Shown here one piece after another: positions 8,727 to 17,099 of a DNA stretch of 64,000 nt; positions within the stretch are counted from its first letter, which is position 1; each line of letters begins with the position of its first letter. Below the pieces are notes generated by a model. It made no database searches. It worked only from the letters and a program-made list of their open reading frames with translations, and had not been told where the DNA came from. The stretch spans positions 142,440 to 206,439 of the forward strand of contig JAFKJU010000025.1 of the NCBI GenBank assembly GCA_017305935.1, given 5' to 3'. Position numbers and translations under genes: made by a program. Origin of the DNA: Hyphomicrobiales bacterium (GTDB taxonomy: Bacteria > Pseudomonadota > Alphaproteobacteria > Rhizobiales > Rhizobiaceae).

Positions 8727-10280
8727 ATGCGTGTCGAGGATTTCCTGAAGGAAAGCGCCGGGCGATACGGCGACAAGACGGCTGTCATCGCCGGTGCGAC
8801 ACGGCTGAGTTACGCCGCGCTCGACGCCGCCTCCGACCGGCTGGCCGCGCGCCTGCAGGAGGGCGGGGTCATGCCGGGCGACCGCGTCGTCATCTTCATG
8901 GACAATCGCTGGGAGGCGGTGGTCGCGATCTTTTCGGTGCTGAAGGCCGGTGCGGTGTTCAGCCCGGTCAATCCCTCCACCAAGGCGGCCAAGCTCGCCT
9001 ATGTCTTGCGCAATTGCCGGGCGCGGGCGGTCATCGCGCAGGCCAGTCTCCGTCCGGTGCTGGACGAGGCGCTCGCCGAGGCCCCGGATGTCGTCCTCAC
9101 CGTCATCTCGGGAGAGACGCAGGCGCTGCCGCCCGGCGCCCTCGGCTTTATGGACTGCATCTGCGGCGACGCCCGGCCGATGCCCTATGGCGGTATCGAT
9201 ATCGATCTCGCCATGCTGATCTACACCTCGGGTTCGACCGGCCGCCCCAAGGGGGTGATGATGACCCATCGCAACATCGAGGCGGCCTCGCGCTCGATCA
9301 CGACCTACCTCGAAAACACGCCCGACGACATCATCCTCAACGTGTTGCCGGTCGCCTTCGATTACGGCCTCTACCAGGTGCTGATGGCCATACGCATGGG
9401 CGCGACCGTCGTGCTGGAAAAATCCTTCGCCTTCCCGCAGGCGGTGTTCGAGACCATGCGGCGCGAGAAGGTGACCGGCTTCCCGCTGGTGCCGACCATG
9501 GCGGCGATGATTCTCGGCATGCGCGACCTGCAGCCGGATTTCCTGCCGGGCCTGCGCTACATCACCAACACCGCCGCCGCCCTGCCGCCGGAACATATCG
9601 CCAGGTTGCGGGCCCTGTTCCCAGGCGTGACGCTTTATTCCATGTATGGGCTGACCGAATGCAAGCGCTGCACCTACCTGCCGCCCGCCGAGCTCGACAT
9701 CCGCCCCGGTTCGGTCGGCATCGCCATACCGAACACGCAGGCCTATGTCGTCGACGATGACGGAAGGAAGGTGGCGCCTGGCGTTACCGGCGAGCTGGTC
9801 ATTCGCGGCCCGCACGTCATGCAGGGTTATTGGGAGGACGATGCCGCCACCGCGCGCGTGCTTAAACCCGGCTTCAACCCCTGGGAAAAGGTGCTGATGA
9901 CAGGCGATCTCTTTCGCACCGACGAGGACGGTTTCCTCTATTTCGTCGGTCGCAAGGACGACATCATCAAGACGCGTGGCGAGAAGGTCGCGCCCAAGGA
10001 GGTCGAGGCGGTCATCCATGCCATGCCCGGCATCGTCGAAGCGGTGGTCTTCGGCAGGCCGGACGCCGTTCTCGGCCAGTCGGTCCATGCCGTCGTCGTC
10101 GCGTCCAGCGCCGACGTCACCGAACAGGCGGTCATCCGTCATTGCCAGCGGCATCTGGAGGATTTCATGGTGCCGCGCGCGGTGTCGCTGCGCACCGAAC
10201 TGCCCAAGACCGATACCGGCAAGGTCAGCCGCCGGCTGGCCGCGGAAGACTACGAACGAGCCATGGAGTCTGTAGTATGA
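8727..10280 (+). CDS. AMP-forming acyl-CoA/acyl-ACP ligase
   Basis: ANL-superfamily adenylating enzyme, 517 residues. IYTSGSTGRPKGV is the ATP-binding loop, MYGLTECKRCTYLPP the A5 region, TGDLFRTDEDGFLYFVGRKDD the hinge region, and LPKTDTGKVSRR the C-terminal catalytic lysine segment. It probably activates a carboxylic acid and loads it onto the preceding carrier protein. The YGLTE-x6-YLPP pattern recalls the ligases encoded with exosortase-associated polysaccharide clusters. The ATG has GGAGG five bases upstream; a GTG four codons earlier is less likely because it lies inside that site. Its stop overlaps the next start (ATGA). Confidence 0.9.
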   Translation: MRVEDFLKESAGRYGDKTAVIAGATRLSYAALDAASDRLAARLQEGGVMPGDRVVIFMDNRWEAVVAIFSVLKAGAVFSPVNPSTKAAKLAYVLRNCRARAVIAQASLRPVLDEALAEAPDVVLTVISGETQALPPGALGFMDCICGDARPMPYGGIDIDLAMLIYTSGSTGRPKGVMMTHRNIEAASRSITTYLENTPDDIILNVLPVAFDYGLYQVLMAIRMGATVVLEKSFAFPQAVFETMRREKVTGFPLVPTMAAMILGMRDLQPDFLPGLRYITNTAAALPPEHIARLRALFPGVTLYSMYGLTECKRCTYLPPAELDIRPGSVGIAIPNTQAYVVDDDGRKVAPGVTGELVIRGPHVMQGYWEDDAATARVLKPGFNPWEKVLMTGDLFRTDEDGFLYFVGRKDDIIKTRGEKVAPKEVEAVIHAMPGIVEAVVFGRPDAVLGQSVHAVVVASSADVTEQAVIRHCQRHLEDFMVPRAVSLRTELPKTDTGKVSRRLAAEDYERAMESVV

Positions 10281-11275
10281 GCGCGATCCTCCGCACCGTC
10301 CAACCGACGCTTTCGCCGCAAAGCCTGCGCATCGACGCAGCCGCCGAAGTCGGGCGAATCACCTCGAACTTGCGCGAACAGGTGCATTTCGACCTGCGCC
10401 GGCGCGGGCTGGTCCTCGGTCTCTCGGGCGGGATCGATTCCAGCGTGTCGGCGGCGCTCGCCGTGCGGGCGCTGGGATCGAATGCGGTTTTTGCGCTGCT
10501 GATGCCGGAAAACGATTCCGATCCCGAAAGTCTGGCGCTCGGCCGCAGGGTGGCGGAGACCTTCGGCATCAAATGGACCGTCGAGGATATCGGCCCGATC
10601 CTTGCTGCCATGGATTGCTACGGACGCCGCGATGCCGCGATCCGCAGCATCGAGCCCGCCTATGGGCCGGGCTGGTCCTGCAAGGTGTCGATCAACAGCC
10701 CGCTGGAAGGCGAGAGCTACGCGATTTCCATGCTGGTGCTGCAGGCCCCGGACGGCACCATGAGCCGCCACCGACTGCCGGCGGCCATCTATCTCGCCAT
10801 CATCGCCGCCACCAACATGAAGCAGCGCACCCGCAAGCAGATGGAATATTATCATGCCGACCGGCTGAACTATGCCGTGCTCGGCACGCCGAACCGGCTG
10901 GAATACGACCAGGGCTTTTTCGTCAAGAACGGCGACGGTGCGGCCGATGTCAAACCCATCGCCCATCTCTACAAGTCCCAGGTTTACCAGCTTGCTGAAT
11001 ATCTGGGCGTTCCCGAGGACATCTGCCGGCGCCCGCCGACCACCGACACCTGGTCGCTCGCCCAGACGCAGGAGGAATTCTATTTCTCGCTGCCGCACGA
11101 CCGCATGGACCTTTGCCTCTATGCGATGAACGAGAAAATCAGCGTCGAGGAAACGGCGGGAGCAACCGGGCTTTCAGCCGTTCAGGTCGAGCGCGTCTGG
11201 CAGGATATCCGTTCGAAGCGCAAGGCGACACGGCCGCTTCATCTTGCCCCGCTGCTCGTCGAAGACGTGTTTTGA
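10277..11275 (+). CDS. NadE-like ATP-pyrophosphatase (NAD synthetase family), probable amide ligase
   Basis: 332-residue member of the NAD synthetase family without the nitrilase-type glutaminase domain, so it needs free ammonia or a partner supplying it. SGGIDSS at residues 50-56 is the ATP-pyrophosphatase loop; GTPNRLEYDQGFFVKNGDGAAD and PIAHLYKSQVYQLAEYLGVP match the metal and ATP sites of NadE. It is longer than the usual ammonia-dependent enzyme (about 270 residues), with extra sequence around 115-180. It starts inside the ligase stop (ATGA) and is locked into the carrier-protein operon, so a role in amidating the cluster product, perhaps using ammonia from the AsnB-like protein, is more likely than housekeeping NAD synthesis. 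Confidence 0.82.
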   Translation: MSAILRTVQPTLSPQSLRIDAAAEVGRITSNLREQVHFDLRRRGLVLGLSGGIDSSVSAALAVRALGSNAVFALLMPENDSDPESLALGRRVAETFGIKWTVEDIGPILAAMDCYGRRDAAIRSIEPAYGPGWSCKVSINSPLEGESYAISMLVLQAPDGTMSRHRLPAAIYLAIIAATNMKQRTRKQMEYYHADRLNYAVLGTPNRLEYDQGFFVKNGDGAADVKPIAHLYKSQVYQLAEYLGVPEDICRRPPTTDTWSLAQTQEEFYFSLPHDRMDLCLYAMNEKISVEETAGATGLSAVQVERVWQDIRSKRKATRPLHLAPLLVEDVF

Positions 11276-11297
11276 ACCATCCGCGGGGGAGACGCCG

Positions 11298-12326
11298 ATG
11301 ACCGAGGCAGACGACGATACACGCAACCGCCGGCTCGAAAAACTGCGCTTCTGGCGGCGCGCCTGCGCCGATCAGGGCGCGAAATGGAAATGCTACAACG
11401 ACAACGGTGCCGATATTCCGCTGATCTTCTTTCACGGCGATACCGATATGGGTGGCCTTTATGTGCGCCGCCTCGCTGCCGAATGCGGTTATCCGATCGC
11501 CGCCCTTGCGCCCCGCAGCATCGAGGAACCCGGCCTTCGCCCCTGCGTCGAGGCGCTCGGCAAGGATATGGTCGAAGATATTCTCGCCTTCCGTCCTTCA
11601 GGCCCCTATCGACTGGGAGGGTACTGCAACGGTGCGATCATCGCCTATGAATGCGCCCGTCGCCTCAGGGAGCGCGGCCACGAGGTCGAGGTCGTCGTGA
11701 TGATCGAGCCGGCGTCTCTGAACACGCGGCCGGTTTTTCGCGCCGTTCAGCAATTGATCGCCGCGATGCTGCCGCCGCCCGAGGCGCGGTCGCTGAAGGC
11801 CCAGCAGCGTTTCGGCGATGTCATGCATGTCGTCTGGAACATCGGCCGCCTGCTGCATCTGTCGCCGCGCGAATTGCTGGGCCTCGTCCGCTATCTCGGC
11901 CATCGGCGCATGATGTGGCGCGGCCATCTGGTGGCGGGCGAACAGGAGGCCCTGGACCAGGAACGGCAGGTGCGGGAAACCGATGCCGCCTTCAAGACCT
12001 TCCACTGGCGTTCGGTATCGACCTATCTGCCGTTGCCGACGCAGATCCCGATCGTGGCGCTGTCGACCGGCATGGATGGCGGCGGGCGTCGTTGCGGCAT
12101 GTATGACGGTGTGCAATGGGCTCGTGTCGCAGCGAATTTCCGCCATATCCGGCTGCGCGGCCACCATGCCACCTGCCTTTCGACCCATGTCGGCGAGCTA
12201 GCGTCCGACCTGAAATCCATCCTTCGCGGCCTGCCGCCGGGCAAGACCGAGCCGCCAGCGCAGAGGCTCGCCAGACAACAGGGCGATTTCACGATACTGG
12301 CGCTCGGCAAGGCCCCGGGTCCGTGA
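11298..12326 (+). CDS. alpha/beta-fold thioesterase with Cys nucleophile
   Basis: 342-residue alpha/beta hydrolase of the thioesterase type, probably releasing the finished chain from the carrier protein. The nucleophile elbow is GGYCNG with Cys110 where most thioesterases have serine; IPLIFFHGD at the first strand supplies the oxyanion region, and RGHHATCLS near the C-terminus carries the catalytic histidine. Residues 155-235 form a lid-like helical insertion. GGGGAGA lies five bases before the ATG, and the gene starts 22 bases after the NadE-like stop. A transferase or cyclase function instead of simple hydrolysis cannot be excluded. Confidence 0.82.
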   Translation: MTEADDDTRNRRLEKLRFWRRACADQGAKWKCYNDNGADIPLIFFHGDTDMGGLYVRRLAAECGYPIAALAPRSIEEPGLRPCVEALGKDMVEDILAFRPSGPYRLGGYCNGAIIAYECARRLRERGHEVEVVVMIEPASLNTRPVFRAVQQLIAAMLPPPEARSLKAQQRFGDVMHVVWNIGRLLHLSPRELLGLVRYLGHRRMMWRGHLVAGEQEALDQERQVRETDAAFKTFHWRSVSTYLPLPTQIPIVALSTGMDGGGRRCGMYDGVQWARVAANFRHIRLRGHHATCLSTHVGELASDLKSILRGLPPGKTEPPAQRLARQQGDFTILALGKAPGP

Positions 12327-12406
12327 TGGCCTGATCCGACGACAGCCACTTGATCCGCCTCGCAATCCATGCCTCTATTCGTCCTTGAATCGGGTGAGGA
12401 TTTGCC

Positions 12407-13975
12407 GTGGCAGCTTCGGGCATGACGACAGCCGCCTCGCGGCGGCGCAAGCCTTTGGCAGCCGCGGTCCCGTCCCAGGCGCAAAGTGCAACAGAAGAAT
12501 TCGGAACGGGTGTCTTGCTGAAAAATTCCACGCGGGTCGGCCCCGGCTTTCCACAGGTCGTCGTTCTCGTCGGCGCAACCGGCGATCTTTCACGGCGCAA
12601 GCTGCTGCCGGGATTGTTTCATCTCATCAAGGCGGGCTTCATCCCGGGTTGCCGGATCGTTGGCGTCTCGCTCGACGATATCGACGCCGATGGTTTCCGC
12701 GCCATTGCCCGCGAAGCGCTGGAAAAATTCCTGACCCGCAAATTCACGCAGGCCGAGTGGGAGGCTTTCTCCGCCTCGCTGGATTACGTGCCGCTGTCGG
12801 CCGGCGCCGGCGTGCTGAAGGAAGCGGTCAACCGGGCCGAAGAGGCGCTGGGGCCGGAGACGCGGCGCGTGCATTATCTCTCCGTGCCGCCCAAGGCCGC
12901 CCTGTCGGCCGTGCAGCTTCTTGCCGAGGCCGGGCTGGTGGAGCATTGCCGCATCATCATGGAGAAGCCGTTCGGCACCGACCTCGCCAGTGCCGTCGAG
13001 TTGAACAAGAAGCTGCATGAAGTCTTCGACGAAAAGCAGATTTTCCGCATCGACCATTTCCTCGGCAAGGAGCCGGCGCAGAACATTCTCGCCTTCCGCT
13101 TCGCCAATGGTCTGTTCGAGCCGATCTGGAACCGCAACTTCATCGATCATGTGCAGATCGACGTGCCGGAAACGCTGGGCCTTTCCACCCGCGCCGCCTT
13201 CTACGAGACCACCGGCGCCTATCGCGACATGGTGGTCACCCACCTTTTTCAGATTCTCGCCTTCATGGCGATGGAGCCGCCGACGGCACTCGAGCCGGCG
13301 CCGATCTCGGAAGAAAAGAACAAGGTGTTCCGCTCCATGCTGCCGATCGAGCCGCGCGACGTGGTGCGCGGCCAGTATATCGGCTATCGCAAGGAGCCGG
13401 GCGTCGATCCGGAAAGCGACACGGACACTTTCATTGCGCTCAAATGCGCCATCGACAACTGGCGTTGGGCCGGCGTGCCCTTCTTCCTGCGCACCGGCAA
13501 ACGCCTGGCCGAGGGACAGCGCATCATCTCGATCGCCTTCCGCGAGCCGCCGAAATCGATGTTCCCGGCCGGTTCCGGTGTCGGCGCGCAGGGGCCCGAT
13601 CATCTGACCTTCGACCTGGCCGATGCCTCCAAGGTGTCGCTGTCCTTCTACGGCAAGCGTCCGGGCCCGGGCTTTCGGCTCGACAAGCTGTCGTTGCAAT
13701 TCGCCATGAGCGAAACCGGCCTGATCGGCGAGGTGCTGGAAGCTTATGAGCGCCTGATCCTCGACGCCATGCGCGGCGACCACACGTTGTTCACCACCGC
13801 CGAGGGCATCGAGCGTCTCTGGGAAATTTCCCAGCCGCTGCTCGAAAACCCGCCGCCGGTCCGCCTCTACGACCAGGGAAGCTGGGGACCGAAATCGATC
13901 CACCAGCTCATCGCCCCACATGCCTGGCGCCTGCCCTTCGAGCGCGCCTGGCGGGATTCGGCAAAGGGTGAGTGA
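12407..13975 (+). CDS. zwf: glucose-6-phosphate 1-dehydrogenase
   Basis: Oxidises glucose 6-phosphate to 6-phosphogluconolactone with NADP+, feeding the Entner-Doudoroff and pentose phosphate routes. At 522 residues it is full length with an N-terminal extension of about 45 residues. The coenzyme fingerprint GATGDLSRRKL and the catalytic RIDHFLGKE (214-222) are both present, followed by the beta+alpha domain. The GTG start follows GGGTGAGGA by six bases; an ATG five codons later is possible. In many rhizobia zwf sits with pgl and edd, but those are absent here, so this may be a second copy or a relocated gene. It begins 80 bases after the thioesterase. Confidence 0.93.
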   Translation: MAASGMTTAASRRRKPLAAAVPSQAQSATEEFGTGVLLKNSTRVGPGFPQVVVLVGATGDLSRRKLLPGLFHLIKAGFIPGCRIVGVSLDDIDADGFRAIAREALEKFLTRKFTQAEWEAFSASLDYVPLSAGAGVLKEAVNRAEEALGPETRRVHYLSVPPKAALSAVQLLAEAGLVEHCRIIMEKPFGTDLASAVELNKKLHEVFDEKQIFRIDHFLGKEPAQNILAFRFANGLFEPIWNRNFIDHVQIDVPETLGLSTRAAFYETTGAYRDMVVTHLFQILAFMAMEPPTALEPAPISEEKNKVFRSMLPIEPRDVVRGQYIGYRKEPGVDPESDTDTFIALKCAIDNWRWAGVPFFLRTGKRLAEGQRIISIAFREPPKSMFPAGSGVGAQGPDHLTFDLADASKVSLSFYGKRPGPGFRLDKLSLQFAMSETGLIGEVLEAYERLILDAMRGDHTLFTTAEGIERLWEISQPLLENPPPVRLYDQGSWGPKSIHQLIAPHAWRLPFERAWRDSAKGE

Positions 13976-13993
13976 TCGTCAAAGGAGATTGCA

Positions 13994-14011
13994 GCCGGCG
14001 CATTCGCCGGC
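13994..14011. terminator. short hairpin after zwf
   Basis: GCCGGCG and CGCCGGC pair perfectly around a CATT loop 18 bases past the zwf stop. No T-run follows, so intrinsic termination is uncertain. Confidence 0.35.
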
Positions 14012-14055
14012 CACGACCTCATGGCCAGGCCTTGCTTTTGTCCCCGAGCTCTGCC

Positions 14056-14883
14056 ATGTCCCGTGAAACCTGTCGCGCCCAAGCCCTCGACTATGTCGAA
14101 AGCGGCAGATTGAAGCAGGATTTGGCGCGCCTTGTCACGCGCCAGTCCGTCAGCCAGTCCGAGGGGACGCCCGAGGAGCTATGGGCCTATCTGGCCGAGG
14201 ATATCGGGCCGCTGCTTCAGGACCATGGCTTCGAAATCGCTATCCATGACAATCCGCTGCCCGGCGGGCCGCCCCTGATGATCGCCAGCCATATCGAGGG
14301 TGCGTCCTTGCCGGCCGTGCTGGTGTATGGCCACGGCGATGTCTGCAATGGCGAGGCGCAGGGGCTGACGCCCTCCGAACGCGTTTTCGGCTGGAATTCC
14401 TTCGCGCCGCTCGCCACTTCGTCCGGGGCGATTGCCGCGCCGCAATCGGCGATTTCCGGCGTGGCGCGCGCCGTCGGGCAGTTGCGTTTCGTTGTCGGCA
14501 CCGATGTCGACGACATCGTGCCAGCGCTACGGCGCCATCTGGATACCAATGGTTTCGAGATGGTCGAGATCGCTTGCCGGGGCGAGCCCTTCAAGGCGAC
14601 GCGTTTCTCGCTCGACAATCCCTGGGTGCGCTTCGTCTGCGAGTCCGTCGCCCGCAGTACGCGGCAGCCGCCGCATATCCCGCCGAACCTCGCCGGCTCG
14701 CTGCCGAACGCGATGTTCGTCGACATCCTCGGCCTGCCGACGATCTGGCTGCCACATGCCCATGCCGAATGCGGCCAGCACGGGCCGAACGAGCACGCGC
14801 TCCTGTCAGTTGCCCGTCAGGCCATGATGATGATGACCGAGCTGTTCCTCGACATCGCAGACGGCGCGCCGCGAGCAGCGTGA
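14056..14883 (+). pseudogene. M20-family peptidase remnant with internal in-frame deletion
   Basis: 275 residues with clear similarity to both ends of M20 dipeptidase-like enzymes. The N-terminal part reaches the first metal-site strand (VLVYGHGDV), and the C-terminal part (DNPWVRFVCESVARST, LAGSLPNAMFVDILGLPTIWLPHA, AECGQHGPNEHAL) is the family's closing half. What should lie between, the GRGxxDxKG metal ligand, the EE catalytic pair and most of the lid/dimerisation domain (about 170 residues by comparison with the usual length near 450), is missing. The frame is still open, so the deletion was in frame. Catalysis is very unlikely. I treat it as a decaying gene. Confidence 0.7.
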
Positions 14884-14884
14884 C

Positions 14885-15658
14885 TCAGAAACTGTTGCGT
14901 TCGTGATAGGTGCGCAGGAAGGACTGGATGCGGGCGTCCTGCGGATGGTGCAGGATGCGGTCGGGGCTGTCGACGCCGACCAGTTCGCCCTTTTCCATGA
15001 ACACCACCTGATCGGCGACATGGGCGGCGAAGCCCATTTCATGCGTCACGACCACCATGGTCATGCCTTCGCTCGCCAGCGTCTTCATGACGTTCAGCAC
15101 TTCGCCGACCAACTCCGGGTCGAGCGCAGAGGTCGGCTCGTCGAACAGCATCAGCCGCGGTTCCATGGCGATGGCGCGGGCGATCGCCACGCGCTGCTGC
15201 TGGCCGCCGGAGAGGCGGGAAGGGTGGTTCGCCATCCTGTCTGCGAGCCCGACCTTGGTCAGCGCCTCGGCGGCGCGCTGGCTTGCCTCGCTCCTGGACA
15301 TGCCGCGCACCCGCATCAGCCCTTCGGCAACGTTTTCGCGCGCGGTCATGTGCGGCCAGAGATTGAACTGCTGGAATACCATGCCGATGGAGCGGCGCAT
15401 CTCGCGTAGCTTGCGGCCGGGCATCTTCCTGCCGGGCGCGTCATAGCCGATCATCGTGCCGTCGATGCGGATCTCGCCGGAATCGTATTGTTCGAGAAAG
15501 TTGATGCAGCGCAGCAGGGTGGACTTGCCGGACCCCGAGGGGCCGATCAGGCAGGTGACCTTGCCCGGAGGAATGGTGAGATCGATGTCCTTCAGCGCGT
15601 GAAAGGTGCCGAAATGCTTGTTGACCTTGCGGATCTCGACGGAAGAGGCAGCAACCAT
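14885..15658 (-). CDS. polar amino-acid ABC transporter ATP-binding protein
   Basis: ATPase of a GlnQ/HisP-type importer, 257 residues. Walker [11 protein letters not shown]-loop [18 protein letters not shown], signature [14 protein letters not shown], Walker [14 protein letters not shown] and the switch histidine in [10 protein letters not shown] are all intact. The ATG at this start adjoins the permease stop; an upstream in-frame ATG would lie inside the permease gene. It is the last gene of a minus-strand unit that begins with a CoA transferase, so it probably powers uptake of the compound those enzymes degrade. Its stop is one base beyond the convergent M20 remnant. Confidence 0.92.
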   Translation of the reverse strand: MVAASSVEIRKVNKHFGTFHALKDIDLTIPPGKVTCLIGPSGSGKSTLLRCINFLEQYDSGEIRIDGTMIGYDAPGRKMPGRKLREMRRSIGMVFQQFNLWPHMTARENVAEGLMRVRGMSRSEASQRAAEALTKVGLADRMANHPSRLSGGQQQRVAIARAIAMEPRLMLFDEPTSALDPELVGEVLNVMKTLASEGMTMVVVTHEMGFAAHVADQVVFMEKGELVGVDSPDRILHHPQDARIQSFLRTYHERNSF

Positions 15659-15659
15659 C

Positions 15660-16322
15660 CTAAGTCCTTTCGATGAGATGTTTGGTGACGCGCGCTTCGA
15701 GCCAGCGGCCGACATTCGAGATGGTCTCGACCAACGCCCAGAAGAACAGCGCCAGCACGAGGTTGGCCTCCAGATAACGGAAGGTTTCGGTCGACATGCG
15801 CTGGACCTGGTACATCAGCTCCGGCACGGTGATGATCGACAGGATGACCGTTTCCTTGGTGAGGATGATCGAGAAATTCACCAGCGCCGGCAGCGACGAG
15901 ACGAGACCGAGCGGCAGCAGGATGCGGCGTACGATGGAAGGTTCGCTCATGCCGATGGCGCGCGCCGCCTCGATCTGGCCGACCGATACGGCGCGGAAGC
16001 CCGAGCGGAAAATCTCCGCGAAATAGGGGCTGCCATAGATGGTGAGGCCCAGCAGGCCGGCGGGCAGGGCATCGAGCCTGAGCCCGACCAGCGGGCCGCC
16101 GTAATAGAGCACGAAGAGCTGCACGAGGAAGGGCGTGCCGCGGATGATCTCGATATAGACCTGAATGATCCGTCCGACCCAGCGCGAGCCGTAGCGTTGG
16201 ACGAGCGCGATGACGAGGCCGAGCGCCATGCTGAAGATCGTGCCCAGGAACCAGCAGAGGATGGTGTTGCCGAAGCCGGAGAGCAGGCCGGGGCCGTATT
16301 GTTGCAGGATGCTCCAATCCAT
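15660..16322 (-). CDS. polar amino-acid ABC transporter permease
   Basis: HisM/GlnP-type inner-membrane subunit, 220 residues with about five membrane helices. [21 protein letters not shown] and the EAA loop [27 protein letters not shown] are diagnostic of polar amino-acid importers. It follows a second, similar permease with a one-base overlap, so the two form the heterodimeric channel. Substrate specificity is not readable from the sequence. Confidence 0.92.
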   Translation of the reverse strand: MDWSILQQYGPGLLSGFGNTILCWFLGTIFSMALGLVIALVQRYGSRWVGRIIQVYIEIIRGTPFLVQLFVLYYGGPLVGLRLDALPAGLLGLTIYGSPYFAEIFRSGFRAVSVGQIEAARAIGMSEPSIVRRILLPLGLVSSLPALVNFSIILTKETVILSIITVPELMYQVQRMSTETFRYLEANLVLALFFWALVETISNVGRWLEARVTKHLIERT

Positions 16323-16969
16323 CAGATAGCCGTCCTGTGTTCGAGGTAGCGACCGAGCACCGCGAGGCAGAGGTTGATCGCCAGATAGATGCAGGCGGCG
16401 GCGATATAGACTTCCAGCGGCCGGAAGGTGGTGGCGGCCTGCGCCTGGCTGGCGCGGGTGATCTCGAGGATGCCGACGACCGACACCAGCGAGGATGCCT
16501 TGACCAGCAGGATCAGCTCGTTGATGAGGGCGGGCAGCGACAGGTTGAAGGCCTGCGGCAGGATCACCCGTGTCCAGATATCGCGCGGGGTCATGCCGAT
16601 GGCGATGGCGGCTTCCGCCTGTCCGCGCGGCAGGGCGGCGATGGCGCCGCGCCAGATTTCCGAAATATAGGCGCTGGCGCAGATGCCGACCGTGACCACG
16701 GCGGCGACCATGGCCGGCACGTCCAGCCCGATCACCGGCAGCGTGTAGTAGAAGACGAGAAGCTGCACCAGCAGCGGCACGCCGCGCAGAAAACTGACCC
16801 AGAGCATGGCGGAGCGGCGCAGCCAGGCATAGGGCGAGAGCCGGGCGGCGCAGACCAGCGTTCCGATGACGAGCCCCAAGCCGATGCCGAGCACCGAGAT
16901 CAGCAGCGTATAACGCGCGGCCCAGAACAGCGGGCCGAAACTTTCCAGGAAGACGGAAATCGAGAACAT
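16322..16969 (-). CDS. polar amino-acid ABC transporter permease
   Basis: Partner permease of 215 residues with the same family marks: MLWVSFLRGVPLLVQLLVFYYTLP and the EAA loop ALPRGQAEAAIAIGMTPRDIWTRVILPQA. The gene follows the binding-protein gene after about 130 bases that contain a strong hairpin, and overlaps the next permease by one base. The hairpin probably lowers permease expression relative to the binding protein. Confidence 0.92.
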   Translation of the reverse strand: MFSISVFLESFGPLFWAARYTLLISVLGIGLGLVIGTLVCAARLSPYAWLRRSAMLWVSFLRGVPLLVQLLVFYYTLPVIGLDVPAMVAAVVTVGICASAYISEIWRGAIAALPRGQAEAAIAIGMTPRDIWTRVILPQAFNLSLPALINELILLVKASSLVSVVGILEITRASQAQAATTFRPLEVYIAAACIYLAINLCLAVLGRYLEHRTAI

Positions 16970-17067
16970 GCGCCCCTCATGGTCACCAGGCGCGTTTCCG
17001 GTTTAGCGGATCCGCGCCGACCCCTTGTCTTTCAACCCGCCGCAAGAGATTGCGGCGCTTGAGGAAA

Positions 17068-17092
17068 CGGGCGGAGCCTGAAGCTCCGCCCG
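17068..17092 (-). terminator. 10-bp perfect hairpin between binding-protein and permease genes
   Basis: CGGGCGGAGC pairs with GCTCCGCCCG around a five-base loop. On the minus strand it lies 8 bases past the binding-protein stop and is followed by TTTCC. It could be a partial terminator or an mRNA-stabilising hairpin giving excess binding protein. Confidence 0.6.
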
Positions 17093-17099
17093 GTCTCGT

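Noticed and set aside
12590..13921. 443-codon frame antisense to zwf
   Set aside because: It mirrors the codon structure of zwf, whose coenzyme and catalytic motifs are unmistakable.
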